DNA from: Caulobacteraceae bacterium
Lineage (GTDB): Bacteria > Pseudomonadota > Alphaproteobacteria > Caulobacterales > Caulobacteraceae
Reading direction: 5' to 3'
NCBI GenBank assembly: GCA_019247715.1
Contig: JAFBAO010000088.1
Coordinates: 58,420 to 122,419 of the forward strand
Length of the DNA stretch: 64,000 nt
In this document: one piece after another, positions 17,182-24,767 of the stretch
Position numbering within the stretch: the first letter of the stretch is position 1
How the letters are laid out: every line of letters begins with the position of its first letter
Made by a program: the position numbers and the translations under genes
The notes under the pieces: model-generated
The model's input: only the letters and a program-made list of their open reading frames with translations
Databases searched by the model: none
What the model was told of the DNA's origin: nothing

Positions 17182-18735
17182 ATGAAGGGCGTTTTCGACC
17201 CGTCGGGGACGAGGCGTGGGCTGTTCGACGCGCTGACCCAGGCGGCGCGCGCCTACGGTCCCAACAAGAAGATCCTGGAAGACCAGGAACGCCATCCGAT
17301 CAGCTATACGGACCTGATCCGGGCCAGCTTCGCCCTCGGCCGCAAGCTCGCGGCCATGACCCAGCCCGGCGAGCGGGTCGGCGTGCTGCTGCCGTCGAGC
17401 GCCGGGGCGGTGGTGACCTTCTTCGCCCTGCACGCCTACGGCCGGGTTCCGTCGATGCTCAACTTCACCGCCGGGCTTCGCAACCTGCGCGCGGCGGCGA
17501 GCCTGGCGGGCCTGCGTCGGGTGCTCACCTCACGCCGGTTCATCGAGCAAGGCAAGCTGCACGACGTGGTCGACGCGCTCGAGGGCGGCTGTCAGATCAC
17601 CTACCTCGAGGAAGTGCGCCAGAGCATCGGCCTCGCCGACCGCCTCTACGCCCTCGCCGCCGCCGCCCTGCCCGCCAGGTTCCGGGCGGTCACCGGGCCC
17701 GACGATCCGGCCGTCGTCCTCTTCACCTCCGGCAGCTTCGGAAGCCCGCGTGGCGTGGTGCTCACCCAGGCCAACATGCTGGCGAACGTCGGCCAGATCG
17801 CCGCTCACATCGCGCTCGACCCGCAATGGGTCATGTTCAACCCCCTCCCCGTCTTCCATTGCTTCGGACTGACCGGCGGCGTGCTGCTGCCGCTGCTCAC
17901 CGGCATGAAGGCGTTCGAGTACCCTTCGCCGCTGCACGTGAAGCTGATCCCCTCGCTGGTGAGGGAGAGCAAGGCGAGCATCCTCCTGGCCACCGACACC
18001 TTCGTCGGCCAGTACGCCCGCGCCGCCGAGCCGGACGATTTCAAGACCCTGGAGTTCGTCGTCTGCGGCGCCGAGCGGGTGCGCGAGGAGACCCATGACC
18101 TGATCGCCGAGCGCTTCGGCCCGCTGCCGGTGCTGGAAGGGTACGGCGCCACCGAAGCCTCCCCGGTGATCGCGGTCAACAAGCCGGAAGACAACCGCCG
18201 CGGCACGGTCGGCGGCTTGTTGCCCGGCATCGAGACGCGAATCGAGCCGGTCGAGGGGATCGCGCGCGGCGGTCGGTTGCTGGTGCGCGGTCCGAACGTC
18301 ATGGCCGGCTACCTCGGGCCGGGCGGCGTTCTCGAGCCGCCGCCGGACGGCTGGCACGACACCGGCGACGTGGTGGAGATGACGGCGGACAACTGGATCA
18401 CCATCCTCGGGCGTGTGAAGCGGTTCGCCAAGATCGGCGGGGAGATGGTCTCGCTGAGCGCGGCCGAGGCCCTGGCCTCGTCCCTCTGGCCGGGCGCCCG
18501 CCACGCGGTCATCGCCGCGCCGGATCCGCGCAAGGGCGAGCGGCTGGTGCTGGTCACCGACCAGTTCGACGCCGACGCGGGCAGGCTGCTGGCCCACGCC
18601 CAGGCGGTGGGCGTCTCGGAACTCGCCGCGCCCCGCAAGATCATCAGGGTGGCCGAGGTGCCGGTGCTCGGCAGCGGCAAGACCGACTACGTGGCGGTGC
18701 AGCGCATGGCGGAGCTGGAGGCCCGCGCCGCCTGA
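17182..18735 (+). CDS. AMP-forming acyl-CoA/acyl-ACP synthetase (Aas-like ligase domain only)
   Basis: ANL-superfamily adenylating enzyme, 517 aa. Most like the ligase half of Aas (acyl-ACP synthetase/lysophospholipid recycling), without the acyltransferase half. Motifs: P-loop LFTSGSFGSPRGVVL, acyl-binding FNPLPVFHCFGLTGG, YGATEASP, WHDTGDVVE, GRVKRFAKIGGEMVS and the C-terminal catalytic lysine in GSGKTDY. In the P-loop the usual Glu after TSGS is Phe. The ATG at 17182 is close after the lipoprotein gene, so membrane-lipid metabolism may link them. Acyl specificity cannot be read from the sequence. Confidence 0.8.
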   Translation: MKGVFDPSGTRRGLFDALTQAARAYGPNKKILEDQERHPISYTDLIRASFALGRKLAAMTQPGERVGVLLPSSAGAVVTFFALHAYGRVPSMLNFTAGLRNLRAAASLAGLRRVLTSRRFIEQGKLHDVVDALEGGCQITYLEEVRQSIGLADRLYALAAAALPARFRAVTGPDDPAVVLFTSGSFGSPRGVVLTQANMLANVGQIAAHIALDPQWVMFNPLPVFHCFGLTGGVLLPLLTGMKAFEYPSPLHVKLIPSLVRESKASILLATDTFVGQYARAAEPDDFKTLEFVVCGAERVREETHDLIAERFGPLPVLEGYGATEASPVIAVNKPEDNRRGTVGGLLPGIETRIEPVEGIARGGRLLVRGPNVMAGYLGPGGVLEPPPDGWHDTGDVVEMTADNWITILGRVKRFAKIGGEMVSLSAAEALASSLWPGARHAVIAAPDPRKGERLVLVTDQFDADAGRLLAHAQAVGVSELAAPRKIIRVAEVPVLGSGKTDYVAVQRMAELEARAA

Positions 18736-18804
18736 TCGTCCAAATTCAGCCCAGTTTGATCGCCATCAAGGAGAAGCGGCGCTGTTCGGGGTGGATTTGC
18801 TCTT

Positions 18805-19011
18805 ATGACCGCTCCTTTTGCTCCTCCGGGCCACGACGGCCCTCGCTTCGAGATCAAGTCCATCGGCCGGTCGCTCTGCGACCTGGCGCCGGGAGAGGAC
18901 GCGGTCGATCGTCGTGGCGCCAAGGTCGCGCTCGTCTCCACGGCCGCAGCCGTGGTCGCGCTGCTGGCCCTGGTCGGCTGGCTGCTGATCGGCGGCGGAC
19001 CGCTTTCTTAG
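18805..19011 (+). CDS. Small single-pass membrane protein
   Basis: 68 aa hypothetical protein starting at ATG 18805. The N-terminal 40 residues are polar (MTAPFAPPGHDG, then EIKSIGRSLCDLAPGED) and are followed by one hydrophobic segment (VALVSTAAAVVALLALVGWL) and a short tail GGGPLS. The composition is protein-like, and the frame sits alone between the acyl ligase and ndk on the opposite strand. No family recognised; the call rests on the clean membrane helix and the ATG. Confidence 0.5.
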   Translation: MTAPFAPPGHDGPRFEIKSIGRSLCDLAPGEDAVDRRGAKVALVSTAAAVVALLALVGWLLIGGGPLS

Positions 19012-19120
19012 CGGTTGAGCCGCTCCCATCGTCTGCAACGATCGAAACGGCCGAGTCAGCTCCCCTCCGCTACGCTCGCTGCCTGGTCGTGGCCCGCTCC
19101 GCCGCTTCGCGAGGAAGTTC

Positions 19121-19540
19121 TCAGCCGACGATGTCCGCCTCGGTGAAGAACTGGGAGATCTCGTCGCGGGCGTTTTCGGGGCTGTCGGAGCCATGGACGG
19201 AGTTGCCCGTGAAGCTTTCCGCGTAGAGCTGGCGGATGGTGCCGGGCGCCGCATTGGCCGGATTGGTCGCGCCCATCACCTCACGGTAGCGGGAGACGGC
19301 GCCCTCGCCCTCCAGCACCTGGACCACCACCGGGCCCGAGGTCATGAACTCCACGAGCTCCCCGAAGAACGGCTTCTCCTTGTGGATCCCGTAGAAGGCC
19401 TCGGCCTGGGCCCGGCTCATGCGGATGCGCCGCTGGCCGACGATGCGCAGGCCCGCCTCCTCGATCACGGCGTTGATCTTGCCCGTGAGGTTGCGCCGGG
19501 TCGCGTCCGGCTTGATGATCGACAGGGTGCGCTCGGTCAT
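19121..19540 (-). CDS. ndk: Nucleoside-diphosphate kinase
   Basis: Transfers the gamma-phosphate between nucleoside tri- and diphosphates through a phospho-histidine; 139 aa, family length. N-terminus [16 protein letters not shown] and the active-site region [12 protein letters not shown] containing the catalytic His are intact. Start ATG 19540. Convergent with the small membrane protein gene and divergent from the ABC-F gene, 84 bases away. Confidence 0.97.
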   Translation of the reverse strand: MTERTLSIIKPDATRRNLTGKINAVIEEAGLRIVGQRRIRMSRAQAEAFYGIHKEKPFFGELVEFMTSGPVVVQVLEGEGAVSRYREVMGATNPANAAPGTIRQLYAESFTGNSVHGSDSPENARDEISQFFTEADIVG

Positions 19541-19624
19541 GGTCTTGAGAGGCCTTGCGGAGAGAGACTTGGATTTGGTGAAGGTGCGGGCTTATAGCCG
19601 GGCCCTCCCCATTTCGCCAACACC

Positions 19625-21484
19625 ATGCTCCGCATCAGCGACCTCGTTTTCGACGCCTACGGCCGGCGCTTTTTCGACCGTGCCAGCGTCAGCATGCCGT
19701 CCGGCGCCAAAGTGGGGCTGGTGGGCCGCAACGGCGCGGGCAAGACGACGCTCTTCCGCCTGATCCTCGGCCAGCTCAGCCCGGGCGGCGGCGAGATCGA
19801 GCTGCCGCGCGGGGCGCGGATCGGCACGGTGGACCAGGAGCTGCCCGCGACCCCGGTCTCCATCCTGGAGACGGTGCTGGCCGCCGACGCCGTCCGCGCC
19901 GGCCTGATGGCCGAGCTGGAGCACGCCGCGCCCGAGCACCTGGCCGAGATCTACCATCGCCTGGCCGACATCGAGGCGGACCGGGCGCCCGCCAAGGCCT
20001 CGGAGATCCTCTCGGGCCTCGGCTTCTCCCAGGCGGACCTCCACCGGCCCATGGCCGAGTTCTCCGGCGGCTGGCGCATGCGGGTGGCCATGGCTGCGGC
20101 CCTCTTCTCCGAGCCCGACCTGCTGCTGCTCGACGAGCCCACCAATTACCTCGACCTCGAAGGGGCGCTCTGGCTGGAGGCGCGGCTCCGGAAATACCCG
20201 CGCACCGCGCTCATCATCAGCCACGACCGCGAGCTCCTCGACCACTCGGTGGACGCCATCCTTCACCTCTCCGAGGCCAAGCTGGAACTCTACCAGGGCG
20301 GCTATTCCCAGTTCGAGCGCCAGCGGGCCGAGCGGGTCCGGCTCGCCGCCGCCACCCAGGCCAAGACCGAAGCGCGCCGCGCCCACCTGCAGTCCTTCGT
20401 CGACCGCTTCCGGGCCAAGGCGAGTAAGGCGCGCCAGGCCCAGTCGCGCCTGAAGATGATCGCGCGGCTGCAGGATGCGGCGCCGGCCATCGAGGCGCAT
20501 GTCCAGCCCTTCCTTATCCCCTCCCCTCAGAAGGCCCTGGCGCCGCCGCTGGCGCGCCTGGAGGGGGCGGCCGTCGGCTACGGCGGGCCGCCGGTGCTCT
20601 CGCGGCTGGACTTGAGGCTCGATCCCGACGACCGGATCGGCCTCCTGGGGATCAACGGGGCCGGCAAGAGCACCTTCGCGCGGCTGCTGGCCGAGGACCT
20701 TGTCCCCGCCGCGGGCCAGGTCCTGCGCGACAAGCGGATGAAGACCGCCTGGTTCCATCAGCACCAGATCGAGGCCCTGGATCCCGCCGACACGCCGCTC
20801 TCCATCATCCGCCGCCGGCTGCCCCAGGCGGCAGAGGCGGAACGGCGCGCGCGGATCGCCCAGTTCGGTTTTCCCGCGGCCAAGGCGGAGACCGCCGTCG
20901 GCGCCCTATCGGGCGGCGAGCGCGCGCGGCTGCTGCTCAACCTCGTGGCCATGGACCGCCCCCACCTCCTCATCCTGGACGAGCCCACCAACCACCTCGA
21001 CATCGACAGCCGCCGCGCGCTGCTGGAGGCGCTCACCGACTACGAGGGGGCGGTGATCCTCATCACCCACGACCGCTCGCTGATGGAGATGGTGGCCGAC
21101 CGCCTTTGGCTCACCGCCGAGGGCACGGTGCGGCCGTTCGAGGGCGACATGGAGGACTACGCGCGGCTGGTGATCGAGCGGGCCCGCGCGCCGGCGCAAC
21201 CGGCCGCGCAGGCGCGGATCCGGCCGCCGCCCCCCAGGCGCCCGCCGGCGCTCGGACCTCTGAAGCGCAAGCTCGAAGCCGCCGAGGCCGCCCTGGCCCG
21301 CGAAACCGCCGCCCTGGCCGAGGTCGACGCAGCTTTGGCCGACCCGGCGCTGTACGCCCGGGGGCCCGCCGAGACGGCCAAGATCAGCGAGCGACGCGGG
21401 CGCCTCGCCGAACGGCTGCGGCAGGCCGAAGCTCTTTGGCTGGAGACCGCCGAGGCCTACGAGGCCGCCTCGGACGAGACGTGA
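19625..21484 (+). CDS. ABC-F family ATPase (YheS/Uup type)
   Basis: 619 aa protein with two ABC ATPase domains in one chain and no membrane domain, the ABC-F layout; members act on ribosomes. Domain 1: Walker A GRNGAGKTT, signature FSGGWRMR, Walker B LLLLDEPTNYLD. The inter-domain linker (about 230-310) is Arg/Lys/Gln-rich and helical. Domain 2: GINGAGKST, LSGGERAR, LILDEPTNHLD. A C-terminal coiled coil (about 540-615, rich in Ala, Glu, Arg) resembles YheS. Resistance function is possible in this family, but nothing here indicates it; a housekeeping translation factor is more likely. Confidence 0.92.
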   Translation: MLRISDLVFDAYGRRFFDRASVSMPSGAKVGLVGRNGAGKTTLFRLILGQLSPGGGEIELPRGARIGTVDQELPATPVSILETVLAADAVRAGLMAELEHAAPEHLAEIYHRLADIEADRAPAKASEILSGLGFSQADLHRPMAEFSGGWRMRVAMAAALFSEPDLLLLDEPTNYLDLEGALWLEARLRKYPRTALIISHDRELLDHSVDAILHLSEAKLELYQGGYSQFERQRAERVRLAAATQAKTEARRAHLQSFVDRFRAKASKARQAQSRLKMIARLQDAAPAIEAHVQPFLIPSPQKALAPPLARLEGAAVGYGGPPVLSRLDLRLDPDDRIGLLGINGAGKSTFARLLAEDLVPAAGQVLRDKRMKTAWFHQHQIEALDPADTPLSIIRRRLPQAAEAERRARIAQFGFPAAKAETAVGALSGGERARLLLNLVAMDRPHLLILDEPTNHLDIDSRRALLEALTDYEGAVILITHDRSLMEMVADRLWLTAEGTVRPFEGDMEDYARLVIERARAPAQPAAQARIRPPPPRRPPALGPLKRKLEAAEAALARETAALAEVDAALADPALYARGPAETAKISERRGRLAERLRQAEALWLETAEAYEAASDET

Positions 21485-21505
21485 CCGAAACGCCTTCGAC
21501 CCGTC

Positions 21506-21871
21506 CTACCCGCAGCGCACTTCCTTCACGCGGCCGGTGTCGGCATCATAGATGATCGTCTGGCGGTAGGGCGTGTAGTCGCGGCTCATCGGACAGCTCG
21601 AGCAGACCACTTGGCGCCGGCTCGGCAGCACCGGCACCGGGATTTCCGTGCGCGGCCGTCCCACCAGGGACTGGAGTTCCTTGGCCCCGCAAAGATCGTC
21701 GGAGGCGGTCGCCGGCGGGCGCGGCGCTGGGTAGGCGGGCGCGGGCGGCGTCGCTGGGGCGGAAGACCGAACCGGCGCCGAAGGCGGCCGCGGCGCCGGC
21801 GCCGGCGCCAGGCAGGCGCTCAGCGCCAGGACCACCGCGATTCCCCAGACTTTCAGGCTTCCTTCCGCCAT
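21506..21871 (-). CDS. Peptidase inhibitor I78 family lipoprotein
   Basis: 121 aa. The N-terminal signal ends in a lipobox (ALSAC, Cys20), followed by a Pro/Ala-rich linker of about 35 residues and an I78-type domain: CGAKELQSLVGRPRTEIPVP, then YRQTIIYDADTGRV. I78 proteins inhibit serine proteases such as elastase. Extra cysteines (CSSCP and the terminal CG) are present. The start overlaps the 3' end of holC by 19 bases on the same strand, so it is co-transcribed with pepA-holC; linking an exported inhibitor to an aminopeptidase operon is suggestive only. Confidence 0.8.
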   Translation of the reverse strand: MAEGSLKVWGIAVVLALSACLAPAPAPRPPSAPVRSSAPATPPAPAYPAPRPPATASDDLCGAKELQSLVGRPRTEIPVPVLPSRRQVVCSSCPMSRDYTPYRQTIIYDADTGRVKEVRCG

Positions 21872-22314
21872 CCCCCCGACTCACCTTGGCGCCAGTAGGA
21901 GACCGCATAGCCGGCCGCCTTGAATTCCGTCCAGCGCCGACGCGCCTCGCCGAGCGCCGCCTCGTCGCGGCCGTCGAAGAGCAGGACACAGCGTTTGTAG
22001 GTCGAGACGTCGCCGGCCTCGGCCCCGTCGATGAGAAACAGGACGTCCGCCTGGTTCAGGTTCTCGGGTCCGGTGGCGATGAGGATCGGCTGGCGCGAAG
22101 CCTGCGGCTCGCCCTCGGGGCCGTGCGGCAGAAAGCTGTCTTCCCGATAGCTCCAGAGCCAGCCGTCCAGATGCTCGACGCGCTCCAGATCGCCCGGCCG
22201 CACCAGCGCCCGCCAGCCGCGCGTCAGGGTCTTTTCCAGAAGCTCCGGCAGGGCCGCGTCGAGGCTGGTGCGCTCGAGGTGGTAGAACCAGACCTCGCAT
22301 CCGGCCTCCGCCAC
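21853..22314 (-). CDS. holC: DNA polymerase III subunit chi
   Basis: Clamp-loader accessory subunit that contacts SSB; 153 aa. Typical features are the start EVWFYHLERTSLDAALPELL, the segment RGWRALVRPGDLERVEHLD, LWSYREDSFLPHG and the terminal WRQGESGGWRKEA. The start is GTG at 22314, two bases after the pepA stop; the same frame stays open across pepA but has no meaning there. pepA-holC adjacency is widespread in proteobacteria and supports the call. Confidence 0.92.
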   Translation of the reverse strand: MAEAGCEVWFYHLERTSLDAALPELLEKTLTRGWRALVRPGDLERVEHLDGWLWSYREDSFLPHGPEGEPQASRQPILIATGPENLNQADVLFLIDGAEAGDVSTYKRCVLLFDGRDEAALGEARRRWTEFKAAGYAVSYWRQGESGGWRKEA

Positions 22315-22316
22315 CC

Positions 22317-23798
22317 TCAGCCCTCGTAGAAGTCCGCCACCAGCCGGTCGAGCAGCCGCACCCCGAACCCGGTGGCGCCGTTCGGGATGGTGGGGACCGC
22401 GGAGTTCGGCTTCCAGGCCGTGGAGGCCATGTCGATATGCGCCCAGGGCAGGCCGTTGACGAACTTCTGAAGGAAGAGCGCGGCGGTGATCGAGCCGCCG
22501 TAGCGGGGGCCGACGTTCTTCATGTCCGCCACCTGGCTTTCGATGTTCTTCTCGTACTGGGCCGGCAGGGGCATCCGCCACAGGGGATCGTCGCTCGCCT
22601 TGCTGGCCGCCAGCAGGTTCTCGGCGAGGGCGTCGTTGTTGCTGAATAGGCCGGCCAGATCCTTGCCGAGCGAGACGATGATGGCGCCGGTTAGGGTCGC
22701 CAGATCGATCATCAGCTTCGGCTTGAAGCGGTCCTGGCAGTACCAGAGCGCGTCGGCCAGCACGAGCCGCCCCTCGGCGTCGGTGTTGATCACCTCCACC
22801 GTCTGGCCGGAGAGCGACTTGACCACGTCGCCCGGTCGCTGGGCCGCCCCGTCCGGCATGTTCTCCACCAGGCCGAGGATGCCCACCGCATTGACCTTGG
22901 CCTTGCGCGCCGCCAGGGCGTAGAGCGCCCCCGTCACCGCCGCGGCCCCGCCCATGTCGGTAATCATCTCCTCCATGCCGTCGGCCGGCTTGATGCTGAT
23001 CCCGCCGGTGTCGAAACAGACCCCCTTGCCGACGAAGGCGATGGGCGCATCGCCCGCCTTGCCGCCCTTCCACTGGAGAACGACGAGCTGGCTCTCGCGC
23101 TCGCTCCCCTGCCCCACCCCGAGCAGCAGCCGCATCCCAAGCGCCTTCAGCTGCTTTTCGCCAAGAACCTCCACCTCGACGCCAAGCTCGCACAGCTTCT
23201 GAACGCGGCGGGCGAACTCCTCCGGATAGAGGACGTTGGCGGGCTCCGAAACGAGATCGCGGGCGAAGACCACCGCGTCGGCGAGGCTGGAAAGCGGTTT
23301 GAAGGCCTTGCCAGCCGCCTTGGCGTCGGCCGCCGCGATCCTGAGCACGCCGATCGAGGGCTTCTTCTCCGGTTTCTCGGTGGTCCGGTACTTGTCGAAC
23401 CTGTAGGCGGCGAGCCGGGCGCCGAAGGCCGCATGCGCGGCCCGCTCGGGACCCCAGTCGGCCAGCGCCAGGAGGAGGACGTCGCTGCCCGAGGTCTTGA
23501 CGGCGCCGTAGGCGTGGGCCGCGGCGAGCTCGGCCGCCCTGTCGTCGAAGGCGTCTTTCTTTCCGGCGCCCACGATCACGACGCGCGCGGCGGCGAGGCC
23601 GGCCGGGGCGACGATATCCAGCGTCTGACCCATCGCCCCCTTGAACCGGCCCGCGGCGATGGCCCGCTTCAGCGCCCCGGACATCCGCTCGTTCAGCGCC
23701 TCGGCCGTTGCAGAGAGCGCCCCGTCCTCGAAGGCGAGGACCGCCAGCGCGGTGGTCTCCGAGGGCTGGACCTCGGCCGCGACGAATTCGATCTTCAT
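22317..23798 (-). CDS. pepA: Leucyl (cytosol) aminopeptidase PepA
   Basis: M17 di-metal aminopeptidase, 493 aa. Catalytic C-terminal domain with the signature NTDAEGRL, the metal/catalytic segments VGKGVCFDTGG and MGGAAAVTGA, and the end MASTAWKPN...GATGFGVRLL. Start at ATG 23798; the open frame continues 72 bases upstream without family support. Releases N-terminal residues from peptides, in the cytosol. First gene of the pepA-holC-I78 operon. Confidence 0.95.
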   Translation of the reverse strand: MKIEFVAAEVQPSETTALAVLAFEDGALSATAEALNERMSGALKRAIAAGRFKGAMGQTLDIVAPAGLAAARVVIVGAGKKDAFDDRAAELAAAHAYGAVKTSGSDVLLLALADWGPERAAHAAFGARLAAYRFDKYRTTEKPEKKPSIGVLRIAAADAKAAGKAFKPLSSLADAVVFARDLVSEPANVLYPEEFARRVQKLCELGVEVEVLGEKQLKALGMRLLLGVGQGSERESQLVVLQWKGGKAGDAPIAFVGKGVCFDTGGISIKPADGMEEMITDMGGAAAVTGALYALAARKAKVNAVGILGLVENMPDGAAQRPGDVVKSLSGQTVEVINTDAEGRLVLADALWYCQDRFKPKLMIDLATLTGAIIVSLGKDLAGLFSNNDALAENLLAASKASDDPLWRMPLPAQYEKNIESQVADMKNVGPRYGGSITAALFLQKFVNGLPWAHIDMASTAWKPNSAVPTIPNGATGFGVRLLDRLVADFYEG

Positions 23799-23923
23799 GC
23801 CCAGGCTCCGACCATTCAGGGGGGCATAGGCCGGCACCCACACTGAGCGCAAGCGGCGGACGACGAACATTGCGATCCGTCCGCCTCGGGCCGCATAGTC
23901 GGCGGGAACGAGGGAGGGCGAGC

Positions 23924-24721
23924 ATGGCCTTCGCCAGGATCGGCAAGATCGATCTCTATTTCGAGCGGGTCGGCCGGGGCCAGCGGCTGCTCTTCATCTC
24001 CGGCACCGGCGGCGACCTTCGGGTGCGGCCCAACGTGCTCGACGGTCCGCTCGCCGAGGCTTTCGACCTCGCCGCCTACGACCAGCGAGGTCTCGGACGC
24101 TCGGCCAAACCCGATGTCCCCTATGCGATGGCCGACTACGCCGACGACGCCGCCGGCCTCCTCGATCACCTGGGCTGGCCGACCGCGAAGGTGATGGGCG
24201 TCTCCTTCGGCGGGATGGTGGCCCAGGAGCTGGCGCTGCGGCATCCACAGCGGGTCGAGCGGCTGGTGCTCGCCTGCACCTCCCCCGGCGGCGCTGGCGG
24301 CGCTTCCTATCCGCTGCATGAGCTGGACGCCCTCGACGCGGAATCCCGGGCGCGCCTGCTGATCCCGATCTCGGACGTGCGTCACGACGAGGCGTGGGCC
24401 AAGGCCAATCCGGAGCACTTCGCCAGGCTCGTCGCCCAGGCGGCGCAGGCCCTCTACGCCGACGAGCCTGGCCGGGCGGCGGGCGCCCGCCGTCAGCTCG
24501 AAGCCCGGGCGCGGCACGACGCCTGGGAACGGCTGGGCGAGATCCGTTGTCCGGTGATGATCGCGGCCGGCCGCTACGACGGGATCGCCCGTCCCGAGAG
24601 CCAGCACAATCTCGCCAGCCGCATCCCCGGCTCCGCCTTGCGCTTCTTCGAGGGCGGCCACCTCTTCATGATCCAGGACAAGGCCGCCCTCCCCGCCATG
24701 ATCGCGTTCCTGAACGCCTGA
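23924..24721 (+). CDS. Alpha/beta hydrolase
   Basis: 265 aa hydrolase of the 3-oxoadipate enol-lactonase/haloperoxidase-like group. Oxyanion region SGTGGDLRVRP, DQRGLGRS, nucleophile elbow GVSFGGM (GxSxG intact), Asp in AAGRYDGIARP and His in FEGGHLFMIQD complete the triad. The ATG at 23924 is preceded by GAGGGAGGG at 23910-23918, a strong ribosome-binding site. Substrate unknown; no catabolic genes are adjacent. The following gene is rnr after 46 bases. Confidence 0.88.
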   Translation: MAFARIGKIDLYFERVGRGQRLLFISGTGGDLRVRPNVLDGPLAEAFDLAAYDQRGLGRSAKPDVPYAMADYADDAAGLLDHLGWPTAKVMGVSFGGMVAQELALRHPQRVERLVLACTSPGGAGGASYPLHELDALDAESRARLLIPISDVRHDEAWAKANPEHFARLVAQAAQALYADEPGRAAGARRQLEARARHDAWERLGEIRCPVMIAAGRYDGIARPESQHNLASRIPGSALRFFEGGHLFMIQDKAALPAMIAFLNA

Positions 24722-24767
24722 CAGGTCATCGATCGCGGTCTTCGCCCAACTAGTCTATTGGCCGGCC

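Noticed and set aside
19625..21484. Antibiotic-resistance ABC-F determinant
   Set aside because: The domain layout and C-terminal coiled coil match housekeeping YheS/Uup proteins; nothing marks a resistance subtype.
22315..23946. Extension of the holC frame upstream through pepA
   Set aside because: pepA occupies the same bases in another frame with full M17 motifs; holC is started at GTG 22314 instead.
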